In this document: in pieces, positions 23,965-36,400 of the stretch
Layout: every line of letters begins with the position of its first letter
Numbering within the stretch: position 1 is the stretch's first letter
Source: Ziziphus jujuba
Lineage: Eukaryota > Streptophyta > Magnoliopsida > Rosales > Rhamnaceae
Length of the DNA: 64,000 bases
Direction of reading: 5' to 3'
NCBI RefSeq assembly: GCF_031755915.1
Contig: NC_083390.1
Span: 17,205,001-17,269,000 of the forward strand
Program-made: the position numbers and the translations under genes
The notes under the pieces: model-generated
Told to the model about the DNA's origin: nothing
The model's input: only the letters and a program-made list of their open reading frames with translations
Database searches by the model: none

Positions 23965-24290
23965 TTGTAAGGCAGGTACTTTAGCCTTCAGGTACGTATC
24001 ATGACCTTCGTGCAGGAGTACTAGCATTCAGGCAGGTACTTCATAGCCTTCGGATAGGAGTATTAGCCTTCAAACAGGTGCTTTAGCCTTTGGTCTGGTG
24101 TATTAGCCTTCAGGCAAGTATTGCAGCCTCCGGATAGGTACTTCAGCTTTTTGGGTAGGTGTTTTAGCCTTCTGACATTTATTTTAGCCTCAGAGCAGGT
24201 ATTGCATTCTTAGGTAGGTATTCCAGGCCTTGGGTAGAAGTGTTACTCTTCGAGCAGGTGTATTAGCCTACAGACAGGTTATCCAAGACC
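23965..24290 (+). repeat. minisatellite, ~24-25 bp degenerate units
   Basis: About a dozen variants of a unit like tattagccttcaggcaggta repeat across 325 bases. Two similar, more decayed units occur at 18,165-18,245. The unit appears to be part of a gypsy-type LTR that has expanded here. Confidence 0.75.
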
Positions 24291-25043
24291 TTCGAGAACT
24301 ATATACATATTTATATTTATATAGAAAGTATGTATATTTACATTGGTTCTAGAGTTGTGATGTTATTGGAGTTATCGTTAAAACCTCAACTATTCAATTT
24401 AAAGTATTGTTTCTATATGTGCACTTTAAATGTAATTTATTTTATTAAAAGATATCTTACAATTTATCGATTATTAGTGGTACAATTTATATCTGTATAA
24501 TCCCTAGATGTTAAAAGGTAGACTGTATGATTTAGGGTCTGCAACCCAGGCTGTTTCTATCTCTTATTATTATTATTATATTTCTACCTATATTTATGTG
24601 TTTATTATAATTATCAAAGTGCTATAAAATTGTGAGATTGTAGTACGTAAGAGGTGTAGACAGCCATAAGTTTATAGAGATACATATTTTCTATGTTGAG
24701 TAAAAACTTGGGGAGAGTCAAAGCCATCATGGGGTTCAGGTAGAAAGCTCCGAGGAAGGGTCTTAACACATAAAAGGTACTTACAATTTATGATTTATTA
24801 CTTCTATGTATATTCCTAAGCTATTGTTATCGAAATCCTGCAAATTGTATAAACTTGTAATAAGGTGGGAAGGAATAAGGCGGATGTATATTTTCAGAAT
24901 AAATTTTCTATATAGGGAATATTTAGGAAAGTCAATTTTATAAAGGAGATTCTACTAGAATTTTTGTAGAGATTCCGGTGGAGTTTCCCCTGGTCAAGGC
25001 TATCTTATGGTTTTGATAAGAAACTCTGGAAGGGTCTTGACAC
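24291..25043 (+). repeat. gypsy-type LTR fragment (3' end)
   Basis: This matches the piece at 18,250-18,601 and the 3' end of the solo LTR (50,420-50,601), including tggagtttcccctgg and the terminus gggtcttgaca. The copia family-1 fragment starts right after it, so the LTR end abuts that older element. Confidence 0.6.
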
Positions 25044-27325
25044 TCACATTCCCACACCACACATATAGAGTCCACGCATACACTACTTCCATTTAAGAGT
25101 CCTACTAACCCTATACCTCTCACTCCTTCATGCAATGCACACATCTCCCTACCTAACCCAATTTTCTAATCCTTATCTCGTAACAAATCTACCTATTTTT
25201 ACATATTATGTAATACTCGCCTCTATTGGTAGACCTATCACTCTCTACTGATATTATCTCTAATATAGCCACCACATTCGATATAGAGTTTTTTTTGCAG
25301 GGTTCGTAAGAGGTCACCATTCTCCTGATGAAGTAAGCTTAATTGCAGAGTTCTTTCAAATCCTAAAGCCAATAGCTTTGAAAAGGCCTTGACGTTATGA
25401 AATTGACTATCATTACATTTGAACCATCCCTCATTCCATATTCGGATGATATAGGATTGGACACTAGGTATCCTACCAGTGCCTCTTGCATCCGTCCACA
25501 CTAATCGTCACAATCCACCCTCTTGGAGCCAGCATCCTTACTGGCACACTTCAGGCGAGGTACTAATTCAAATACCATCTGTAATACCTGACCTCCACCA
25601 GTAAACCTGTCACTTTCTGTCAATATTATCCCAAATTTAGCCTTTGCACACGGTGTAAGGTTTTTTTATTTAGACTTCTCAAAAAGTCACATTTCCTCCC
25701 TCTAGAGCATGCTTAGCTGCAGAGTTTTTTTGAATCCTGAAATCAACCATTCTAAAAAGTCAATGAAATTATCAAAAGTGACAATTATTACATTTGAATC
25801 ATCCCCCATTTCACACCCAAGCGATGTGAAATTGGACACCAAGTTACTTGTTAGTGCCTCTTGTACTTGCCCACACTGGTCGTCACATATCACATGTAAG
25901 ACCACTCTCACTTTCTTATCTGAAATCTATTGTTGGTCCATCATGGTCATTGTCACATGGTCCACTAAGTGAACAAACTACACCTAACCAAGAGCATCGA
26001 ACCACAAACCCAAATATCTATTGTTGAATCATAAAAAATCCCCTCCCATGCACATATTCATGCCATAAGAGTGAAGTCTCTAAACCAAACTTTCAAGCCC
26101 AAATTGATGCCAGATTTCTTTTTGCCACCAAACGTACCTTACTGGTTTTGAAAGAACCTAAACTAATAAAGGTCAATGAATGGTGGGAGGCAATGTCACG
26201 TAAGTTTAATGCCTTGCTACACAATCATACTTGGAATCTTGTTCCACCACAACTTGGTCATAATCTAATAAGTTCTAAATGGGTATTAAAAATTAAACAT
26301 AATCATGATGGCACTGCCAATAGCTATAAAGCTCGCTTGTATCCAAAGGCTTTTATCAAAGGCCAATTAGAGAATATTCTAATACCTTTAATCCTGTAAT
26401 TAAATCTGCTACAATTCATGTTGTCCTGTGCATTGCACCATCTTAGAATTAGGGAATTTAACAACATGATGTAAACAATGCTTTTTTGAATGGCATACTA
26501 TCGAAAGAAGTTTATATGTCTCAACTGATAGGTTGATGATCTAATTAAACCAAATCTTGTTTGTCTATTAAAGAAGACCAATTATTACTTAAACAAGCTC
26601 CAAAAGCTTGGTATACCAAGCTCAAGGAATATATTCTCTCCTATGGCTTTGAAAATCCATATGTAGACACATCTTTAGTTGTTTACATGCACAATGGACT
26701 AACTCTATCATTTCTTACGTACATAGATGACATGATCTCTTGACAGGCAACAGTGATTCATTAACAATAAAGTTTTTGGCATCTGTATTTCTCAATTCTC
26801 CTTAAAGGATTTGGGTGCTTTACGTTATTTCCTTGGAGTAGAGGTTATTCCTACGAAAACAAGACTCTTCTTGTCCCAACAAAAATACATCTTTAATATG
26901 CATGAACAAATAAAAATGTTATAAGCTAAAGAAGTCACAACACTCATATCCTCCATTGTTTCTCTCTCCTTCACTAAAAGTAACCTTCTTGTTTCTCTTA
27001 AAGTATAGGCAAGTAGTTGGCACTCTTTAATATTTATCCTTAAAAAGAGTAGACCTTTTTGTTTTTTTTTTTTTGTGAACAAACTATCCCAATTCATGCA
27101 TGAAACCATAGATGTGCATTGGGCAGCTATGAAATGTCTTTTTGGATATCTAAAAGGTACTCATTCGCATGGCTTATTCTTTCTTTATCACTCATCTTAG
27201 CATTTCATGAATTCTCAAATGCAAACTGGGCAGGTAACAAAGATGATTACAATTCCAACACTACCTATGTTATTCTTTTGGGGCAACAATACTGTTTCTA
27301 GGACTTCTCACAAGAAAAAATGACT
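25044..27325 (+). mobile_element. second copy of copia family 1, 5'-truncated
   Basis: From cacattcccacaccacac it follows the same order as 4,635-6,950 of element 1. Reverse transcriptase is readable at 26,148-26,399 (EWWEAMSRKFNALLHNHTW, SSKWVLKIK) and 26,560-26,745 (LLKQAPKAWYTKLKE, then YIDD at the catalytic box). RNase H is readable at 27,080-27,310. LTRs, gag, protease and most of integrase are absent. Its open segments are longer than those of element 1, so it helps in reading that copy. A tandem 372-bp repeat pair sits upstream of RT. Confidence 0.8.
25209..25886 (+). repeat. tandem ~372-bp repeat pair inserted in copia copy 2
   Basis: Two diverged units start at 25,209 and 25,581 with gtaatactcgcctc and gtaatacctgacctc. 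The copia sequence is continuous across it: acatattatgt before and acatatcacatgt after, compared with a single acatatcatgt in element 1 near 4,800. Those flanks look like a short target duplication. The units are related to those at 5,946-6,640. Confidence 0.65.
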
Positions 27326-27329
27326 GAGT

Positions 27330-28760
27330 AGGATCCATAACGAGGTTAAAAAGTTGACTTTATATTAGGTTTAAACTTTGTTTTCGACTTTGTTACCTTT
27401 GCGTAGAACTCATCAATACGAGTTTGAGGACATGTGAAGCATTGAAACCGGAGGTATGGTTTGAAAGTTATGGTTGTAATGACATTTTCATAAATACAAA
27501 ACTCAAGATTTTTCTTGGTTGTTCAACACTACCTAAAATTCCTACAGGGGCCACTCAAATTTATGGGAAAATTTGTTTGAAATTCAGCCATTCATCACTC
27601 TTTTTTTGCTTCATACTTTCTCTCTTTAAGTTACCATTTTCAAACTCTCATATCTTGAGCTATAGACCTCTATTTTGCTTCACTGTTGGTACCATTGAAA
27701 ATTTGTGAAACAAGGAGCATTTTCGTACCAATATCTAACTGAATAGTGGCTAGAGTTGGTTGGGATCTAACCAAAAACTAGCAGCAAGAACCATATTTTG
27801 ATTTGCTTGAAGCCGGTAAGTTTTGACGACAAAAAGAGTCCTTTCCACTAGTTTTCAACCTCTTAAATTCATTTTTGACATTTTTTATGCCTAAAAACCT
27901 CTCTATCTTGCTAGATCTCAAGATCTTGTTCTGATATCAATTTTTTTTTTTTCTATTGACCCATCGACATCTTTAGCACCAATAGAAGTACGTTCGTGTT
28001 CTACATCTCATGAACTTTTTTTTGGGATATAATTTGTGGATTTTGGTTGAGTTTTGAGGAAGACCCAAGTATGGGCTAGGATATTTTGGTTTTGAAACAA
28101 TTGGTTTGGCTATAAGGTTTCTTTAAAAGCAATTATTGGTTAATATAAATTCCTAATGATGTATAGAATTTAACCTATGGCTCAATTTTAAGAAATGATG
28201 GAGATATGGAAAATGTCAAATATGGACTTATAGGGAAATCGAGTTTGTGTAGGATTTTGGAAAAATTAGTATGTAAATCTAGAATTGTTGGGTTCTGTGA
28301 ACAATATTAAGCTCTTCAGCATACACATATCAAATAGTATATTTTTCTTTAGCTTAACATAATATTTTTATGATATTTTAGGCTTCCAGAGTGAGATCGA
28401 AAGTGATCTTACGGCTAAGGATAGAGCTTGAATTGTCTCTATGAGTAAATGTTTATTTTCAAAAATGCTTTAGGGAAATAAGTAATTATGTTTTTGAAAA
28501 TATGAATATATATATATATATATATATGATTTTATAACATATGATGAATGTTTTATATGATACACAATTTAACATGATTTTCTAATATGCTTTATTATTT
28601 TGAGGAATTATGTGCTTTATTATTTTGAGGAATTTATGAATTTTAATGGTATTGATTGAAAAGTTTGTGAAATAATACATCTATTTTTTGATATATAAAT
28701 TTTTTAATATGTTACCGATGGCACGCCTTTATCATATATATATATATATATAATATATGT
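27330..28760 (+). repeat. gypsy-type LTR-like fragment
   Basis: Phrases such as aaaaagttgacttta, atggtttgaaagttatgg and the later gagtgagatcgaaagtgatct resemble the 5' half of plant gypsy LTRs. Some are shared with the solo LTR at 47,820-48,110. It has no coding content. TA-rich runs lie at about 28,506-28,528 and 28,734-28,770. The boundaries are uncertain. Confidence 0.4.
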
Positions 28761-28779
28761 ATGTATGTATGTTAATTTT

Positions 28780-29640
28780 CTATGGCAGTCTTTCGCCAAA
28801 AATACGTCTGGAGCCTACTACTTAATATAAATTGCTAACTGGCATAAATTAGATAATAATCATTGTGTATAAAATAAAATAACAACTTTGAAAATTGATA
28901 GTCAACAAAATTAATTTTACTTTAATTTGTATATTCTATGTAATAGGATGACTACATTCTATGTAATAGGATGACTAGTCAATCTCCTATCCTTTCAAGT
29001 AATCCCGATGGAATTTTTTATTAAAATTTTTTTATTGATTTTTGAATTGTTTCAAAAACTAAAATATAATGTATTTTATATTTATATAAGTTTTGTTAAA
29101 ACACTAAAATCCTATGTGCTCAAAATGAACATACTTATAACAAATAGTTTAGTTTTCGAGGCTATCTACTTTAGAGCTTATGTAATATATAAAGAAAAGC
29201 CTTCTTTAAAGCCTTTTTGTTTTAAAAGCCTCTTGCATTTCTAAATAGAAGGAAGTGGGATAGCAAGGATGATTTCGATAAACCAATGGACGAGATAAAG
29301 CTCCCATATCTGCCGACCTTCCAAAAAAGAGAGGCTGTAAAAAGGCTCATAGGGAGTCAAAAAGCAAGCAAAGCCAAAGGCACTCTTATGAACTTGTATA
29401 CATCTTTAAATCCCTTTTCTTTCAAAAGTTAATAAGAAAAATACTGATAAAAAATCTATTAGAACATCATAATAAAAAATTGACTAATATGATAATAATC
29501 CATTTATATTTGTGTGAGAAAAATAACAAAAAAAGAAGGTATTGAAGTAAATCTGTGTACAAAGTTAACCTTTGACTTACATTTATGTGCAAAATATGCC
29601 TTTCGGAGACAATTTAGACGTTACTTTACCACCTTTTCTC
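28780..29640 (+). repeat. dispersed repeat, copy B, split by ~520 bp
   Basis: The two outer parts (28,780-28,935 and 29,460-29,640) match 9,480-9,800. The middle part has no counterpart there. At the left junction the phrase attctatgtaataggatgac occurs twice in tandem (28,931-28,975). It ends about 200 bp before the PHYLLO start. Confidence 0.55.
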
Positions 29641-29739
29641 TGATAAAGATTTAAATTTATGCATAAATTTTTTTTTGTTTTTTTTTTTTAATCAAATGTA
29701 CAAATAGTATCAATTAAATTATTTTATTTGGCCCATTTG

Positions 29740-29876
29740 AAGCCGAGTGTTTTGAAATATTTAGCCGAACAACGGTCGGAAAGATAATATCCTATCCAAT
29801 CCATTCGCTCTGAGACAGAGACGCTCTCAGTCTCTCATATCTTTCTTCTCCTCAGTTCCACTTCTACTTCTACACC
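29740..29876 (+). promoter_or_regulatory. probable PHYLLO promoter-proximal region and 5' leader
   Basis: A gataa element (29,783, an I-box-like light-response core) and ccaat (29,796) lie upstream of a CT-rich leader (about 29,817-29,876) that runs into the ATG. Base composition changes from AT-rich repeat DNA at about 29,740. The transcription start is not visible directly. Confidence 0.35.
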
Positions 29877-32800
29877 ATGAAACTGCTTCTCAGAGACTCC
29901 TTCTTTCATCTTCCATATCCAATTCCTCAATCCCAATCCCGCAACACCAAGTGTCTTCCATGGATGAGGCCCTTGCCACCGCCTCTTCAATTCCTCAATC
30001 GACGAAACTCATACCACTTCAACCTCTCGTCCAAGGTTTTTTTTTTTTTCCCCTCAAATTTTCTTGCTTTTTTCATCGCTATTTCTGTAATTTTTTCCTT
30101 ATATTTTTGTAATTTTTGTTTTAGGTTGTGTTCGGTGTGCGATTTGACGGTCCGATAATGGAAATCGGCAAGGATTCGGGAATGGAGGACGGGGATTTTG
30201 TGGTGGAAACTTGCATTACACGTACTCTACCTCCGGCATTGACGCTTGAGAAGGGATTAGAGAGTATCAAAGATGCTGTGCAGAAGTTGAAGTTGAATCC
30301 TCCTTCTACCTCCAGTGGGTTCTTTCGGTTTCAGGTACTGGAAAATTCCGTGAGACTTTGCTGTTTTGATACCATGTCGTTTTGTTAGGTTTTTATTTCA
30401 TATCTGATTTTGTGAGGATTTCTACAGGTGGCTGTGCCTCCCAGTGCGAAAGCTTTAGATTGGTTTTGCTGTCAGCCGGAGTCTTCCGAGGTTTTCCCTG
30501 TGTTTTTCATGTCCAAGGAAACAAAAAATCCTGATTGTAAATCACTTTACGTGAATGAAACCCGTGGGGTTTTTGGAATTGGGTCTGCTGTTCACTTTAC
30601 ACGGAGTTCTTCTTCTATCTCAGGAGAGAAGACAACGACCAAAAGGTTTAGATTTTCGTATCTCTTATTTCTCACTCATCAAAAGCGTCTCCCATGGTGA
30701 TTTAGGGGTTGCATTTGGTTTTTGTTGTTTGTTGTTCATTAATATATATATATATATATAAATATGTATATAATTAATTTTAACTTTATTAGGACAAGAG
30801 TTTGTTTTTCCTGTTGAGCTTGATTGCTGAACCGGTTAAAGTTGGGCACTTGTAATACGGTTCCCCGCTCCAAAAAAAAAAATAATAAAAAAATAAAAAA
30901 AAATAAACAAATAAATAAATAAAGTTGGATAGTTAGTCTGAAAGATGGATGTTTCAAACTTCTATTTGGAGGGTCATGGACAGTTCTGGAGCTATTGAGA
31001 CTTACGGCTTACCCTATTCCATTGACATCAATGTCCAGGAGGTCACCTAATAATTTTTTTAAGTGGCTTTAAGCTAACGAGCAGAATATGTGTTGAATAA
31101 GAACCCAAAATTTGTTTGGCACTTTGTTGAAAGGTCTATTTGGAAAATGACAAGACAGAGATGAGATTGAATATTAATGTGAACTCTTTCATTGTCAATT
31201 ATGTTAGGAATGTTTCAAAGGTTCGAAAACATTTTATGAAATTTAGAATAATTTTTTTCCATTTATTGGAAATTTGTGGTTGGTATGAAAAATTGATTTA
31301 AGTAATGATGGTTTGTTGCTTATGGTTATGCATCTAATTATGATGCAAAATGTGTTGCTCTTAAGCTTTCCGTGTGTTTGTAATTTGCATTTGGTGTTGC
31401 AAATATGATGCATACTATTGTGTCAATTTTTATCTTATCGATGTTTAGGTGTATGTTGCTTTGTATGAATGCTTGGTTCTTTTAGATTTGTATGAATCTT
31501 CTTCCTTGACAGCTCTAAAAGGGGTAGCTAGATGCTATTAAATTTAAGTGATGTTTGTGGTTCTCCATAGATAGAACAAATAAGCTCTTGCAAAATGAGG
31601 GTAAAACTATGACTGTTCATTGGTCATGGTTTTGCATGTGATACTTATTTAATTTCTTGAAACTTAATATATAACTGAGCGAAATATATCTTTTTCTCCT
31701 TTCCCAGCATTCTTGCAGCAAGATACTTTAACTTGAAGCCTAGAATGATATGATAATCACTGAAACATGAAATATTACTTTGTGCAGATAAGCTAAAGAG
31801 TATATGCATAATTTTCCACAGATATCTCTCAAATGATTCAACCCTTGTAATGGCTTATGGTTTTACGGATGTTAATTTTGACAAAGAGTTGTCTTTCATG
31901 AAGCATGAAGAAGATTGTTATTACTTTTTCATTCCTCAGGTATACTTGCATTCATTTTGCATATTTGTAATGCATCTATATGGTGTTGCCCCACCTTTTG
32001 CTTTATCTTTTGGTTTATTTTAAGATTAGTAAAATTTAATGATATGTGATATGACTGGATATATGCTACTTAACAGCTTGAGCTGAATGAGTATGAGGGC
32101 ACTTCTATTTTAGCAGTAACACTTGCATGGTGTGACTCTTCTATTTGCACGTTTGCGGAAGCCATTGAATCTTATGAGTTATCTCTACATCAGGTAATAT
32201 GAGGTTGTTGTTCTCCTATGTTTCATATTTTGCTTGAATTGTATAAAGTCCGGTCATTTGTCCCCCCTAGTGTCTACCAACTACCATTATTTTCAAGACC
32301 TACTCTATGTTAATTAGTGGTATATCCATTTAAGGTAAATCCTGCAGTTGTTTCTCTTAATGCTTGATGTTATTGCTGCTTCCAATAGTTTAGCATGGTG
32401 TCATTGTGATCCTTAACAGACAAATTTTGACTTTCAAATTCATCAATTAATTGGCTTGATTGATATCTTTCATGTTGTGTCTGAAAATTCATGTTTAAAA
32501 GCTTCTCATAATGTAAAAGCATAGTGAATAGAGAGCTTATACGTTCATATTTTTATATATATTTATATGCATATATTCCAAAAAAAAAAGATTGGATACT
32601 TTGCAATATTGCATGAAGAAGCAATGATGTGTTGCTTAATACATCTATTCTCCTCTATGCTCATTGTCTTTATTCTAACATACATTTTCAGGCCACTTGT
32701 CACATTTGTCCAACAGAGAAACGTTGCTCCAAAAGCATAATATCTACATTTAGAAAGCTCAATGTACTGGAGGATAGAACTCTTTTGATGGTATAAACAT

Positions 32801-33448
32801 AAATTTTTGTTGTATGAATTTGCACATGAACAGTCTAATTTGGTATTTTTGCTTATTTGTCCATTGTTTGCTTGATCAAGTATGTTAAAAAAGGATGTTC
32901 CTAGCTTTGTTATGCATTACTTTTTGGGTCTGTGATGTAGTGTTTTCCTCTCATTTAAGTTACCTATTTATCTAATGTTTGAATTGGTAAACAAGTGTAG
33001 TTAGAATATTTTTCTGTAAGTACTTTTTTAGGACTATAATCATTTTTATATCATTTCACTACTCATTTAGTTCGTGATTTGTTTCACAATAATCCGTTGT
33101 TGATTTACAAGGTTTTGTAGGTTTACACGAACACTCTTTCGGCAGGAGGGAATTATGTTGTGAAAGACTTCATGGAACTGGTATCTTCTTTTTCCTGGTA
33201 ATTTCCATCCTTAATGTTTTAGCTTGATATTTCTTCTATGTGTTGCTGTTATAATTCTAGTGTCAGCTAGACAGATCCTGTAATAATAATACAACACTAG
33301 AAGATGGCTCCTGTGATTATGTTACCATCCTGGATGGAAACTGCATGTTGTTTAAATATTTCCTTTATGTCAGGTACAGAAAGAGATGTCATCTTCCAGG
33401 CAATTTTGCATTAGGCTTTCGCCAACTGTAGTCGTTTCCAGTAACATG
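29877..33448 (+). other. PHYLLO module 1: MenF-like, lacking the chorismate-binding domain
   Basis: Exons 1-8, residues 1-352. The CITRTLPPALTLEKGL and SSGFFRFQ phrases resemble the N-terminal part of isochorismate synthase. The C-terminal chorismate-binding catalytic domain is missing and MenD follows directly. This agrees with published work on plants, where isochorismate synthesis is left to separate ICS genes. The module is therefore expected to be non-catalytic for that step. Confidence 0.85.
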
Positions 33449-36400
33449 GTATGATGCTATATATTAGTAAAATCAGGATAGTTTCTTCAATACTTTTTTT
33501 GTTCCTCCAGCACTGCAAGTATAAGAATCTATGTAGCTTCTCAAAGTTGTCCAACACAGGATATCTTTTCTAAGATAAGATCACCATTTTGCTGTCTTTT
33601 TTTTGTTTTCCAAATTTGATTTAGCAAGTTTTGTCTTTACTTTCCTGATTGTATGTATTGCATGCTAGTCATTTATTATATTGTTAAATATATTAGTTTT
33701 TTCAGTTCAATAATATTAAAATTAACATATTTTGGCTGAAACTGCTTAGTTTTTGCCTCTTTCTACTATCAGTTGGATAATGACAGTGACAAATGCTACT
33801 CAGTGCAAGATTGTGCAAACATCAATGCTGTTTGGGCTTCAATTATAATTGAAGAATGTTTTCGAAATGGTTTGACGGTGAGATTAAGTTCTTATCTTTT
33901 GGTTTTTTATTTCATAAGCTCCATAAAATGTTGATGTTTGTTTACTAACATAGCAAGGCATGCTTTATGATTCAAAGATTGTTGTGTAGTAAACTGAAAA
34001 CTGATGGCACTAGAGTATCAAATTTAAACTCTAGGGGTGTTTACTCTTTATAGTTATCTTTTGTTCCTATGTTTTTGTACATGGATCTTATTTATTTTAT
34101 TCTAGTATTTTTGTGTAGCTCCAGGATCAAGATCATCCCCCCTTGCTGTGGCTGCTTCAACTCATCCACTTATCACGTGTATTGCATGTTTCGATGAGCG
34201 CTCGCTTGCATTTCATGCTGTTGGATATGCAAGAGGATCTTGCAGACCGGCAGTAGTTATAACATCATCTGGCACTGCAGTTTCTAACCTTCTTCCTGCA
34301 GTGAGTTTTCTTTAATATTAGCTGAAACTAAAAATTTGAGCCTTATAGCATTTTTTCAGATTAAATCTTTCAAATTTATGGCTGTGGACAATGGTGTTTC
34401 ATCCATTTGGATTTGGGGCTCTTCCATTATATTTTATCTTGTTTAATGTATTGTGTTCTGTCACTTTGGCAGTTAGTTGATAACGAATTGATAGTTTTAA
34501 ACTGTACTTAGTAAGAGGAAGAGCAAATAGGATATAGCATGTCTCCACTTGCATCTCCCTCCTCCAATCCTTTTCTTTATTTCCACTGACTTCTGCTCCT
34601 ACAAAATGCATTATTAGTTTTATTTGACATTTATGTCTTTTTATACCACTCATGGGAAGATGCTCTTCCTTACCACTAACATCTAAAATTTGTACTGCAA
34701 GGTTGTTGAGGCCAATCAGGATTTTGTACCTCTTCTGTTGCTCACAGCTGATCGTCCTGCTGAGCTGCAGGATGCTGGAGCAAACCAGTCAATTAATCAG
34801 GTATTGAATTTGAGCATCCACCAAAAAAAAATAGGCATGCTAATACAGAAGATAGGAAATGATTCGATGTCAAATTTCTATCAAGTTCTTAGAGGCATTT
34901 CCTGCTTGATTACAGTAATATATTTGTTGAGACCTTGATTTGGAATCCAATTGTTTCCTTCATATATGTGAAAAAGAAAAGGCCCATTTGTGACTTAAAT
35001 GCAGAACAAAAGAGTCTAAGGGTTACTTAGATTTTCTTCAATCTTTTCTGTCTATGTATATTTTAACTAGGTGCAAATATTCTACTTACAACATCCAGGG
35101 ATAATTGGTAATTGAAGATGTAGCATATGCAATCTTCTTTTATCATGAGGAGAACAATATCTTGGAACTGCTTCTATTTAGCATTCATTATTTTGGTTCC
35201 TAAAGCCAGACTTTGTGTGTTTTGGGTTCATTATTTCCCTGTGACTATTATTTTTAAAGAAGCAAAGAACTAGTTCGATTGAATTATTAAAAGTTGCTGA
35301 CATAAATTAGTTGCTGCCATAATTTATAGATCTATGTGTATATATTTTGAAAATTTTTATCTTTGAATTAAACCAGATCAACCATTTTGGTTCTTTTGTG
35401 AGGTTCTTCTTCAGTCTTCCTGCACCCACTGATCATATTCCTGCACGAATGGTTCTTACCACAGTTGACTCTGCTGTTCATTGGGCAACATCTTCACCTT
35501 GTGGTCCTGTTCATATCAACTGTCCTTTCAGGGAACCACTAGAAAATAGCCCTAGCAAATGGATGTTGAGCTGTTTAAAGGGATTAGACTTCTGGATGTC
35601 TAGTGCTGAGCCATTTACCAAGTATATCCAAATAAAACATGCTCACGCATCTAATAATACTCCTGCCGAATTCTCAGAGGTTCTAAATGTAATTCAAAAG
35701 GTTAATAAAGGACTTCTGCTTATTGGAGCAATCCATACAGAAGACGAGATATGGGCAGTTCTTCTCTTGGCTAAACGGCTTTTGTGGCCTGTCGTAGCTG
35801 ATATCTTGTCAGGATTACGATTGAGAAAGTTTTTGATTTCTTTTCCGGAAATTAAAAATAATATAGTCTTTGTCGATCATCTGGACCATGCCCTGCTTTC
35901 AGATTTTGTCAGGGGTTGGATACGCGTTGATGTGATTCTTCAGGTAAATTTCTGGGCTTTTTTTCCTGCTTTATTTTATAGCAATCAGTATTGTGACTAT
36001 CCTTTTATTGCCATTGGGATAACATTGAGTGTGTTGGAAATGTAAGGACTACTTTTTCTAGGAGTCTTTGAAACTTGGTAATTCTGGAAAATTATTCACG
36101 TTGAGTGTTAGGGTTGATGAAGTGCAATATGTGGTTTCAAGCATTAGTGTTCATGGGAGATAAGATAAAAAAAATTAGAAAGAGAGAATTTTCAAATTAA
36201 TAGAGAGCACCCTAAAACTAAATATGAAATTAGAACTAAATTCTTAAGGCAAAACAATGAAGGTAACTTGTTTTAAACATTAGTAAAAGAGTGAACAATA
36301 TTGGGTAGTTCAATTTTTATTTTTATTACACCAATTCTGGTCAGAGTAAAATTACTATTAATACTCCTTGTAGATGACTAGGAGTCATAAGTGTTGTTAA

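Noticed and set aside
23965..24290. Regularly spaced repeats that could suggest a CRISPR-like array
   Set aside because: Units are contiguous and degenerate with no unique spacers, the host is a plant, and the block belongs to an LTR.
29230..29410. Possible plastid or mitochondrial DNA insert
   Set aside because: The composition and wording differ from the surroundings, but I could not match it to a specific organellar gene, so it is kept only as a question under the split repeat.
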